Below, in pieces: positions 19,154 through 26,839 of a DNA stretch of 64,000 bases. The stretch's first letter is position 1. Every line of letters begins with the position of its first letter. The stretch spans positions 3,286,001 to 3,350,000 of the forward strand of contig CP186339.1 of assembly GCA_049347715.1 (NCBI GenBank). The letters run 5' to 3'. The notes beneath the pieces are model-generated. The model had not been told where the DNA came from, did no database searches, and saw only the letters and a program-made list of their open reading frames with translations. The translations under genes were made by a program, and so were the position numbers. The stretch is from Thalassotalea_B piscium_A (GTDB lineage Bacteria > Pseudomonadota > Gammaproteobacteria > Enterobacterales > Alteromonadaceae).

Positions 19154-19195
19154 AAAAAAATCGACAGTTATCCTATTTATTTTACAATAACTGTC
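19154..19195 (-). terminator. Terminator retained after the TonB-receptor remnant
   Basis: A perfect 9-base stem (GACAGTTAT / ATAACTGTC, 15-base loop) followed on the minus strand by GATTTTTTTT. It overlaps the last codons of the receptor remnant, showing that the 3' end of that gene is in its original setting. Confidence 0.65.
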
Positions 19196-19410
19196 AAAAA
19201 AGAATAACGTGCATTAAAACTATCGTTTAAATTTGCTGAAATACTTCTCCCTGCTTCAGTCACATTACTTAACGTTAAGCTATCAGCGTGACCTGCGCCA
19301 TTAATGTAACGAACAAACCTTTTATCAGTTAAATTGTTTACAGATAAATTAATTTTAAATCATCACTAAAGGCGTAACCAGCTAACAAATCAAAAATTCC
19401 TTTACATCTG
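19177..19410 (-). pseudogene. C-terminal remnant of a TonB-dependent receptor, frameshifted
   Basis: On the minus strand, one frame gives FDLLAGYAFSDDLKL and, after a one-base shift in an A-run near 19355, another gives INLSVNNLTDKRFVRYI, then TEAGRSISANL and YSF before a TAA stop at 19177. These are the typical last strands of an outer-membrane TonB-dependent receptor. Adding one A at the A-run would restore a continuous frame. The other several hundred residues are absent; the sequence beyond about 19415 is unrelated to the family. It is a dead fragment next to another dead fragment on the opposite strand. Confidence 0.7.
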
Positions 19411-19435
19411 ACACTTGGGAAAAAGATGACAAATT

Positions 19436-19621
19436 GGCTATGTAGCACCGCCAGCAAATCCTGCTCAGCAAACAACGCAAGTACAAGGACAAAAACTTGA
19501 AGAACAGGCTAAAACAGAACAAACGGTAACTGATTACTCATTACTTTATTTAATGTTTGGCATTTTCTCTTTAGGGTTTATTAGTAATATCGTGATTAAG
19601 CCTAAAATAGCAATGCTTTGA
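19436..19621 (+). pseudogene. C-terminal remnant of a membrane transporter, MFS-like
   Basis: An open stretch of 61 codons ending in TGA encodes a Gln/Ala/Pro-rich loop (APPANPAQQTTQVQGQ), then one hydrophobic helix (YSLLYLMFGIFSLGFISNIV) and a short tail IKPKIAML. There is no start codon with a ribosome-binding site at its left end. The pattern resembles the last helix of oxalate/formate-antiporter-type MFS proteins, but family assignment from one helix is tentative. A strong terminator follows at 19644, as expected for a gene that once ended here. Confidence 0.5.
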
Positions 19622-19643
19622 TTAATATAATAGTCTGAGATTC

Positions 19644-19682
19644 GTCTTGATTTAACTTAGTATGAAAGCGTTAAATCAAGAC
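19644..19682 (+). terminator. Strong hairpin after the transporter remnant
   Basis: A perfect 13-base inverted repeat (GTCTTGATTTAAC / GTTAAATCAAGAC) with a 13-base loop. It lies 22 bases after the remnant's stop. No long T-run follows directly. Confidence 0.55.
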
Positions 19683-19795
19683 AATAACAAATAACAATAG
19701 ATAACTATAAAATAGGCTTTCTTTTTTCTTTTGGTTTGCACTCCTTAGATTAAATATATATTATTCAGCCTTTAAAATATGGAGATTTTAGATTC

Positions 19796-20311
19796 ATGAA
19801 TAAACTTTTCCCCCTTCTCTTATTACTTAGTGTTTCATTACCATGTTCCGCCGATTCTACTTATGTTGGCGTTGATTACGTTCTAACAGATATTGGCCTT
19901 GCCGGTGAAAGTGCTAAGCCAAAAGCAGCAGCCCTTAGAATTGGTGTTAGCAATAATAATATGGCATTTGAAGCTCAGTATTTAACCACTAATGATACTA
20001 AAAACATTTATCGAATAGAGTTCGACTTAGAACAAAGTGTCGGATTATATTTTGTTATGCAATCAGACATTCACAACGGTTTTGGTCTTGATGTTTCCGT
20101 TGGATATGCGATGACAGATCTTACAGTTTCTGGACCTGATGGTACATATTCTGGTGAAGATCACTATAACGATTTTTCTTGGGGGGTAGCCATTCATCAG
20201 CAAATTCCTTACCTTGAAAAAGCTCAGATAAAGCTAGGTTATCAGTCACTTTATAAAGATAGCGATATTGACATATCCGGCATTTCTCTTGGTTTCACTT
20301 ATCAATTTTAA
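19796..20311 (+). CDS. Small outer-membrane beta-barrel protein
   Basis: A 171-residue protein with a clear signal peptide (cleavage near PCSADS), alternating hydrophobic strands, and a C-terminal strand ending GFTYQF, the terminal-Phe signal of outer-membrane barrels. Size suggests an 8-stranded, OmpA/opacity-like barrel. The specific role is not recognisable. GGAG lies about 10 bases before the ATG. The Ig-like lipoprotein gene follows on the same strand after 30 bases, so the two are probably cotranscribed. Confidence 0.7.
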   Translation: MNKLFPLLLLLSVSLPCSADSTYVGVDYVLTDIGLAGESAKPKAAALRIGVSNNNMAFEAQYLTTNDTKNIYRIEFDLEQSVGLYFVMQSDIHNGFGLDVSVGYAMTDLTVSGPDGTYSGEDHYNDFSWGVAIHQQIPYLEKAQIKLGYQSLYKDSDIDISGISLGFTYQF

Positions 20312-20341
20312 TTTATTTAAAAACGTTAAAAAAAATTACTT

Positions 20342-21619
20342 ATGAAAAAAATAAAATTAATAACCAGCTCTGTTTTACCTACCGCAGCTCTAATAATTGT
20401 TTCAACCCTTACAGGATGTAATTCTGATAATAACGCTGCTGATTTAGCTAAAGCCGTAGATATAGAAAGTCAGAGTGCTCAAGGCACTATTATTACAACC
20501 GTCACTATTAATGACGGCCATAAACGATTAAATGTTGGTGAAACACATCAACTGAGTGCTGTTGGCCTCGATAGTAATAATGACACTCGAGATATCACTA
20601 ATGAATTGAGCTGGAGTTCAAGCGATACCAGTATAGCCACTGTAAATAACAAAGGTTTAGTTACTGCAATTGCTAACTCTGCAGCTAATCAAGGAATTAT
20701 CACCATTACAGGTACCACTATTAATGGTGTTTTTGCCGAAACTGAAATGTCTGTTAGTAATGTTGGCATTACTAGTATTAGCTTAAAACAAACGTCACCT
20801 GAAACTGGCAATATTGATACCTGTTTAGATGCCACTATTAAGGGTGATGTAACCTATGAAGATGGTTATATCTCATATAGCACAATAAAAGATATGATTT
20901 TTAGTGTTGATGAAAATTCCACCGCTAAAATTGATGCTAAGGGTAACTTGTACACTTCAGCCGCCGCTATAGAAAATACCCTAGTTACTGCTAAAATAGC
21001 CGATGTTACAGGGCAATTAACGGTGACGGCTGATCCTAAAAACTTAGGTGAACTTAACATTTTACTTGAAGACGAAAAAACTGCGATGATCACTTTAAAC
21101 GTTGGTGACCGTATTCAAGTAAACGGGCAAGCAACTTCAAACTCTGATAAAGAATTTATTATCAACAACACTATTCATTGGTCGCAAGAAAATGCGGGGG
21201 TTACCGGGATAACAGCAACAGGCGAAAATAAAGGTACACTCTTAGCACTAAAACCTGGTGTTACCGAATTAATCGGGAGCTGTGGCGGTAAAGAAGCAAC
21301 TGCCGCTGTAATAGTAAAAGGTGACGCTGATATTGATTCAATTGAAATCAATGACGGTAGCGATATCATCAATTTAGCCCCTTTCGAATCCGTAGAACTG
21401 AAATTAACAGCTAATTACAAGACAACACCAGCTAGCCTCAATGTCTCTGAATTTTCACAGTGGAGCATTAATAGTAACTTACTAAAAGGTGAGTTAATGG
21501 CTTTAGGTACGGATGAAGCTAGTTACAAAGTAACAAGTACATCAGGTATTACTGGTACTGTTGTCGTTTTTGTAACTTATGGTGATATCACTAACAGTGT
21601 GGTTATCAACATCGAATAA
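20342..21619 (+). CDS. Lipoprotein with bacterial Ig-like (BIG2) domains
   Basis: A 425-residue protein with a lipoprotein signal (lipobox LTGCN, Cys at about residue 26). Residues about 50-140 form a BIG2 domain (VNVGETHQLSAVGLDS, WSSSDTSIATVNNKGLVTA), with further similar beta-sandwich units at about 150-240, 240-325 and 330-425. Such domains usually serve surface display or adhesion. No catalytic domain is evident. It probably forms an operon with the upstream barrel protein; function is unknown. Confidence 0.75.
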   Translation: MKKIKLITSSVLPTAALIIVSTLTGCNSDNNAADLAKAVDIESQSAQGTIITTVTINDGHKRLNVGETHQLSAVGLDSNNDTRDITNELSWSSSDTSIATVNNKGLVTAIANSAANQGIITITGTTINGVFAETEMSVSNVGITSISLKQTSPETGNIDTCLDATIKGDVTYEDGYISYSTIKDMIFSVDENSTAKIDAKGNLYTSAAAIENTLVTAKIADVTGQLTVTADPKNLGELNILLEDEKTAMITLNVGDRIQVNGQATSNSDKEFIINNTIHWSQENAGVTGITATGENKGTLLALKPGVTELIGSCGGKEATAAVIVKGDADIDSIEINDGSDIINLAPFESVELKLTANYKTTPASLNVSEFSQWSINSNLLKGELMALGTDEASYKVTSTSGITGTVVVFVTYGDITNSVVINIE

Positions 21620-21694
21620 TATTTTTGTTATAACATTACATTAGTAGTAATTTTAGCCTTATAACTATAAACATAAATTACAACGGAGTGCTCT

Positions 21695-22063
21695 ATGATA
21701 GATTTTAACAATAAAGGTTTTTTTAAACTTAAACAAAACAGCGATTATGCAGAAAAAGTCACTGAGTTACTTTTAGATAATGAGCACATCATTGATGCTT
21801 ATAAGTCAATGCGTGATGGTGTGATATTTACCAACAAAAGAATTATTGCCGTAAATGTTCAAGGACTAACAGGCAGTAAAAAAGATTTTACCTCGTTACC
21901 TTATAAAAATATTGTCGCATACTCAGTTGAGACTTCAGGTACCTTCGACCTTGATTCAGAATTAGAAATTTATTTTTCTTCATTAGGTCAAGTTAGATTT
22001 GAATTTACAGGACAAACAGCATTACTTGAAATATCTAAAATAATATCTGAGCATCTGCTTTAA
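21695..22063 (+). CDS. Bacterial PH-domain protein (bPH_1 type)
   Basis: 122 residues without signal peptide or membrane segment. The sequence fits the bacterial pleckstrin-homology fold: GVIFTNKRIIAVNVQG (a typical strand turn), YKNIVAYSVETSG and a C-terminal helix (LEISKIISEHLL). Cytoplasmic; the ligand is unknown. CGGAG lies about 9 bases upstream of the ATG. It is followed by a bidirectional terminator shared with the convergent malic enzyme gene. Confidence 0.75.
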   Translation: MIDFNNKGFFKLKQNSDYAEKVTELLLDNEHIIDAYKSMRDGVIFTNKRIIAVNVQGLTGSKKDFTSLPYKNIVAYSVETSGTFDLDSELEIYFSSLGQVRFEFTGQTALLEISKIISEHLL

Positions 22064-22120
22064 TCATTTCATTTAAATGTTAAAACGTATTGTGTAACAA
22101 GAAAACAAACGAATCTTTTT

Positions 22121-22153
22121 AAATGCCCTTTATTGCATGCATAAAGGGCATTT
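22121..22153. terminator. Bidirectional terminator
   Basis: A 13-base perfect inverted repeat, AAATGCCCTTTAT / ATAAAGGGCATTT, sits between the convergent PH-domain gene and the malic enzyme gene, with flanking T-rich (plus side) and A-rich (minus side) runs. It can stop transcription from both. Confidence 0.8.
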
Positions 22154-22173
22154 AGCTTTTTTCTATGATAGAA

Positions 22174-23865
22174 CTAGATACTTATTCGACGATATTCTCT
22201 ATAGGCTGGATGCCAAAAATTACGTTCTATCTTTTCAATAAGCATCTCATCACTAATTTCCAGTGCTAATTCTTGCTCAAAAGCAACTTTAGCAATTGCA
22301 AAAGCAATTTTTTTACTCAAATCAGCAATTTCAGTTAATGGCGGTAATAAATCCCCTATCCCTGTATTGGCTAAAGGTGATGCTTGAGCAAGTGTTTCAC
22401 TGGCGACGATCAACATCTCGTCAGTTATCCGGTTAATATTTGCCGATACCACCCCTAAACCAATCCCAGGAAAAATATAACTGTTATTACATTGAACAAT
22501 ATTGAATATCTTTCCTTTATATTCGATAGGATCAAACGGGCTACCTGTTGCAACAATGACTTCACCGTCTGTCCAATGAATAACTTGTTCTGGTGTTGCT
22601 TCAACTTGTCTCACCGGGTTACTAAGTGGAAATATTATCGGCAGTTTACAATGGCTTTTCATTGTTTTTATCACTTCTTCAGTGAATAAGCCTGCAACAC
22701 CCGATACACCAATTAAAATATCAGGTTTAGCTGCTTGAACAACTTCTAGCAAAGAGGCGTATTCCCCTAAAATATCCCAATCAGAAACAGCGCTGGTTTT
22801 TTGTGCTAATTTCTCTTGGAAATCACGTAGCCCTTCCATTCCTTCCGTGAGTAACCCATTTCGGTCAACCATATAAACTTGGCTTCGAGCTTTCTCTGGA
22901 GAAGCTCCTTCTTTGATCATTTGCGAAATAATTTGCTCTGCAATACCACAGCCAGCAGACCCTCCTCCGACAAATACTACTTTTTGTTGTGATAATCGTG
23001 CACCTTTACTACGACAAGCCGCTAATAACGTACCGACACTCACAGAAGCAGTTCCTTGAATATCATCGTTAAAACAACAAATTTGATCACGATAACGAGT
23101 TAATAAAGGCATAGCGTTAGGTTGAGCAAAATCTTCAAATTGCAACAGGACATGTGGCCAGCGACGTTTCACGGCATTAATAAACATCTCTAAAAATTCA
23201 TCGTATTGCTCTTGTGAAATACGTTTGTGACGCCAGCCCATATACATAGGATCATTTAATAATTTTTCATTATTAGTGCCCACATCAAGCATAACGGGTA
23301 AACAATAGGCTGGGCTAATTCCACCACAAGCGGTATATAGCGATAATTTACCAATAGGGATCCCCATACCACCAATACCCTGATCACCTAAACCTAAAAT
23401 ACGTTCACCATCAGTAACTACGATAATTTTAACTTTATTTTTGGTCGCATTACGTAAAATATCATCAATGTTGCGGCGTTCTTCGTAAGAGACAAAAATA
23501 CCTCGAGAGCTACGATATATATCTGAAAACTGCTCACAAGCATCACCTACTGTCGGGGTGTATATAATAGGCATCATTTCAGTGATATGTGCTTGAATCA
23601 ATTTAAAAAACAAGGTTTCATTATTATCTTGAATAGCCCGTAAATAAATATGTTTATTCAAATTAGTATGGAAACTACTGTACTGCATATAAGCACGCTC
23701 TACCTGCTCTTCAATCGATTCATATCGAGGAGGTACTAGTCCCATCAGATTAAAGTTCTGTCTTTCTTTCGCTGTAAAAGCACTTCCTTTATTTAAAAGA
23801 GGGGTTTCTAACAGAGTGGGACCAGCATAAGGAATATATAAGGGGCGTTTAGTATCAGTAGTCAT
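22174..23865 (-). CDS. maeA: NAD-dependent malic enzyme
   Basis: Oxidative decarboxylation of malate to pyruvate and CO2 in the cytoplasm. The 563-residue protein has the family motifs MPIIYTPTVGDAC, GERILGLGDQGIGGMGIPIGK (split here at GDQGIGG), the metal/substrate region FEDFAQPNA and the nucleotide-binding VGGGSAGCGIAEQI. Length and motifs match the large-subunit MaeA/SfcA type, which uses NAD. It is a stand-alone gene facing the PH-domain gene. Confidence 0.96.
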   Translation of the reverse strand: MTTDTKRPLYIPYAGPTLLETPLLNKGSAFTAKERQNFNLMGLVPPRYESIEEQVERAYMQYSSFHTNLNKHIYLRAIQDNNETLFFKLIQAHITEMMPIIYTPTVGDACEQFSDIYRSSRGIFVSYEERRNIDDILRNATKNKVKIIVVTDGERILGLGDQGIGGMGIPIGKLSLYTACGGISPAYCLPVMLDVGTNNEKLLNDPMYMGWRHKRISQEQYDEFLEMFINAVKRRWPHVLLQFEDFAQPNAMPLLTRYRDQICCFNDDIQGTASVSVGTLLAACRSKGARLSQQKVVFVGGGSAGCGIAEQIISQMIKEGASPEKARSQVYMVDRNGLLTEGMEGLRDFQEKLAQKTSAVSDWDILGEYASLLEVVQAAKPDILIGVSGVAGLFTEEVIKTMKSHCKLPIIFPLSNPVRQVEATPEQVIHWTDGEVIVATGSPFDPIEYKGKIFNIVQCNNSYIFPGIGLGVVSANINRITDEMLIVASETLAQASPLANTGIGDLLPPLTEIADLSKKIAFAIAKVAFEQELALEISDEMLIEKIERNFWHPAYREYRRISI

Positions 23866-24212
23866 AACTTTTTCTATGCTTCGCTATCAATAGAGTCAAT
23901 CTTAACAATTCACTCGGTGAATAAATTAGCGCCAGTATAGACGAATACAAGCACTCAAAAAAGAAATCAAAGTAAATTGTTTTGAAAAAACAGAATCCAT
24001 TAAAAAATCAGGTGAAACCAGAAAAAATCTACAATGAACATAAGTACTAACCATAAAAGAATCATCCGAGCTTTTCGACAAAATTGGCAATCTGTATGCC
24101 ATAACTCTTTTAATGTTTTTTTTAACAAGGGCGTGCCATTTAGCATAAAAAGATGAATAATAGATAACGTATCATATTTTACGCTTCATTCAACCTGGAA
24201 TACTAAAACATT
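23866..24212. other. Divergent intergenic region between maeA and the DUF2164 gene
   Basis: AT-rich, with promoters for both genes presumed but not resolved. A 40-codon open frame at 24034-24156 on the plus strand lacks a good ribosome-binding site and I do not call it as a gene. Confidence 0.4.
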
Positions 24213-24449
24213 ATGGATTTTTCAGCTGCTAAAAAAGATGAACTTATTCACAAATTACAAGGCTATTTTTCTCGAGAATTAGACTTTGAGCTAGAACAAT
24301 TTGATGCGGATTTTTTATTAGACTTTATTTGTAAAGAGTTTGGTGGACATTTTTATAATCAAGGTTTATATGATACACAAGCGCTTATTTCTCAACGTTT
24401 AGAAGTTATTACAGATGACATTTTTCAATTAGAAAAACCCACAAACTAA
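24213..24449 (+). CDS. DUF2164 family small protein
   Basis: 78 residues, soluble and acidic. The sequence pattern (KKDELIHKLQGYFSRELDFE, GQ-type centre replaced by FLLDFICKEFGGHFYNQGLYD) fits the DUF2164 family of uncharacterised short proteins. CTGGAA lies before the ATG. nnrS starts 85 bases further on the same strand. Confidence 0.7.
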   Translation: MDFSAAKKDELIHKLQGYFSRELDFELEQFDADFLLDFICKEFGGHFYNQGLYDTQALISQRLEVITDDIFQLEKPTN

Positions 24450-24533
24450 ATAACAGACTGTCATTGCTCAAAAACGTACCTTTTTAATGCAATAAGTCAT
24501 ATTATTAGCACAAACTTTAAGACTGTTTTAATT

Positions 24534-25739
24534 ATGATGCAAATTACCGATCTCAAAGAAGAACAAAAAATCCCTCCCCTATTACGTCTAGGTTTTCGAC
24601 CATTTTTTTTATTTGGTAGTTTATTTGCGGTGTTTTCAATATCTGCTTGGTTACTACAACTAGAAAACGTATTCACATTTTCGCCCTTTGGCAATCCCTT
24701 ATGGTGGCACATGCATGAAATGCTATTTGGTTTTTTTATAGCAATTGTCACTGGTTTTCTCTTAACCGCGGTACAAAATTGGACCGGCTTAAAAGGTATA
24801 CAAGGTAAAACATTATTATTATTGGCTGTGATATGGGCATTAGGGCGTTTGGTAATGTTCTTACCCGAATTAGTTGGACCGATAGCATCAAGTATCATAG
24901 ATATAAGCTTTTTGCCGATAGTTGCTTTAGTGTTAGCCAAACCTATCTGGGCAGTAAAACAATATAGGAATCTTTTCTTTGTCCCTTTATTAATTATTTT
25001 TTCATTTATCAATTTAGAAATGCACTTAGCTATATATGATCCAAATCTCGTTTCATTTCAATATGCAGGGTATAGTGCAATTATGATGATGTGTTTCTTG
25101 ATTTCAGTTATGGCTGGGCGAGTAACACCAATGTTTACTGCCAATGGTACTCAAACAACTAAGGCTACACCTAACCCTTTATTAGATAAATTAGCTAACG
25201 GTTCCATAGGAATTATAGGAATATTGCTAATACTCTCCCCTGTACTTACTGTGAATAATACCTTGATAGGTTTACTAGCGATTTTTGCAGGTATGGCTCA
25301 ACTTTTCAGACAACTTAGATGGCGTCCTTGGATAACATTAAACGTGCCATTATTGTGGTCATTACACAGCGGCATTATGCTACTTAGTTTTGCTTTGCTT
25401 TTACTCGGCGTTAGTTACCTTGTCGCCATAATACCGTTAAATCATGCATGGCATTTGCTTACAATCGGAGCCATGGCAACCATAGTACTTGCTATGATTT
25501 CTCGCGTATCATTAGGACATACAGGTCGTCCATTAACACCGCCTAAATTATTATCCATCTCCTTTATCGCACTCATTTTAGCAGCTATTCTCAGAACCTT
25601 TGCTCCTTTAATATGGCCAGAACATTATAGTGTTGTGCTCAATATTGTAGGTTCATTATGGATTATCGCTTTTGTGATCTTTTTATTTTTCTATGGCCCA
25701 ATGCTTGTCAAAACACGAGCAGATGGTCGTCCCGGTTAA
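24534..25739 (+). CDS. nnrS: NnrS family heme- and copper-containing membrane protein
   Basis: A 401-residue polytopic protein with about 12 hydrophobic segments. Family signatures are visible: LLRLGFRPFFLFGSLFA near the N-terminus, WWHMHEMLFGFF, MAGRVTPMFT, HAWHLLTIGAM and ISRVSLGHTGRPL, with several conserved His residues. NnrS proteins help cells withstand nitric-oxide stress. No nitrite or NO reductase genes are nearby, so here it more likely serves defence than denitrification. A possible start at the second Met (24537) changes only one residue. Confidence 0.92.
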   Translation: MMQITDLKEEQKIPPLLRLGFRPFFLFGSLFAVFSISAWLLQLENVFTFSPFGNPLWWHMHEMLFGFFIAIVTGFLLTAVQNWTGLKGIQGKTLLLLAVIWALGRLVMFLPELVGPIASSIIDISFLPIVALVLAKPIWAVKQYRNLFFVPLLIIFSFINLEMHLAIYDPNLVSFQYAGYSAIMMMCFLISVMAGRVTPMFTANGTQTTKATPNPLLDKLANGSIGIIGILLILSPVLTVNNTLIGLLAIFAGMAQLFRQLRWRPWITLNVPLLWSLHSGIMLLSFALLLLGVSYLVAIIPLNHAWHLLTIGAMATIVLAMISRVSLGHTGRPLTPPKLLSISFIALILAAILRTFAPLIWPEHYSVVLNIVGSLWIIAFVIFLFFYGPMLVKTRADGRPG

Positions 25740-25755
25740 AAGGACAAATCAAGTC

Positions 25756-26709
25756 ATGCATGCAGTATTTTTAGATCAACAAACCTTTAGTGATAAGGTT
25801 TCATTTTCGCCAATTAAAACACAAGTGGGTAAATTTACCAGTTACCCTCTAACCACTGAAAGTCAGCGTGTTGAACATTGCCAAAATGCCGATATAGTGA
25901 TTACAAACAAAGTGGTTATTGATGAAAATGTGCTTAACCAATTACCCAATTTAAAACTAATTTGTATTGCTGCTACGGGTACAAATAATATCGATTTAGT
26001 TGCAGCAAAAAAAAGAGGTATAGCTGTAACCAATGTCAGTGGCTATTCAACCCCATCGGTTACTCAATATGTTTTTTCTCAAATACTGTCATATTACAGC
26101 CGAATTGACAGTCATAATGACAATGTTAAACAAGGCAAATGGCAGCAACATCATTCCTTTTGTTATCATGGCAATGGAAGTAATGAAATTGCAGGAAAAA
26201 CAATGACTATTTTTGGCTATGGCACGTTAGGAAAAGGCATAGCTAAGGTAGCCAAGGCATTTGACATGAAAGTCCTGATAGCAGAAAGGCCAAATGCAAG
26301 TGTCATTAGAGAAGGTCGTGTTAGTTTTGAATCAGCAATAAAACAAGCAGATATTTTAACATTACATTGCCCCGAAAATGAGCAAACCCTTGGACTCATA
26401 AATGCTCAAATTTTCGATCAAATGAAACCGACAGCTATGCTAATTAACACGGCGAGAGGAGGGATTGTTAATAGTTTAGATCTCCTTAGTGCTTTAAAAA
26501 ACAAACAAATTGCTTATGCTGCGATCGATGTACTCGAACAAGAGCCGCCCTCTGCTACCCATCCTTTGTTAAATCAATCATTAACTAACATATCTATCAC
26601 TGCACATGTCGCATGGGCAAGTTTCGAAGCTCAGCAACGCTTACTAAACTTGATTGCTATTAATATTGCAGACTTTCAAACAGGTAAAATGACTAATCGC
26701 CTTGTTTAA
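25756..26709 (+). CDS. D-2-hydroxyacid dehydrogenase (glycerate-dehydrogenase-like)
   Basis: I use ATG 25756 (MHAVFLDQQTF), with AAAAGGA about 11 bases upstream; the longer frame from 25693 would overlap nnrS. The 317-residue protein has the NAD-binding FGYGTLGKGIAKVAKAF and the catalytic Arg (NTARGGIV), Glu (LEQEPP) and His (ITAHVAWAS) of the family. It reduces a 2-keto acid such as hydroxypyruvate or glyoxylate; exact substrate is uncertain. It follows nnrS at 16 bases. Confidence 0.9.
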   Translation: MHAVFLDQQTFSDKVSFSPIKTQVGKFTSYPLTTESQRVEHCQNADIVITNKVVIDENVLNQLPNLKLICIAATGTNNIDLVAAKKRGIAVTNVSGYSTPSVTQYVFSQILSYYSRIDSHNDNVKQGKWQQHHSFCYHGNGSNEIAGKTMTIFGYGTLGKGIAKVAKAFDMKVLIAERPNASVIREGRVSFESAIKQADILTLHCPENEQTLGLINAQIFDQMKPTAMLINTARGGIVNSLDLLSALKNKQIAYAAIDVLEQEPPSATHPLLNQSLTNISITAHVAWASFEAQQRLLNLIAINIADFQTGKMTNRLV

Positions 26710-26839
26710 CAATGGAATAAGGCTCTTTATCCTGTTTTATCAATTTTACCTATAAGTTTATGGGATATTCATGGACTTTTGACAAGTAGGCTTTTATGCT
26801 TTAACTCATAATCGGCATACAATTTTCAAGAGAATATAA

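Noticed and set aside
24034..24156. 40-codon open frame on the plus strand between maeA and the DUF2164 gene
   Set aside because: Poor ribosome-binding site, no recognisable family, and chance occurrence in AT-rich DNA cannot be excluded.
24497..25012. 171-residue minus-strand open frame opposite nnrS
   Set aside because: nnrS on the other strand has clear family motifs and membrane pattern; the antisense frame has none.
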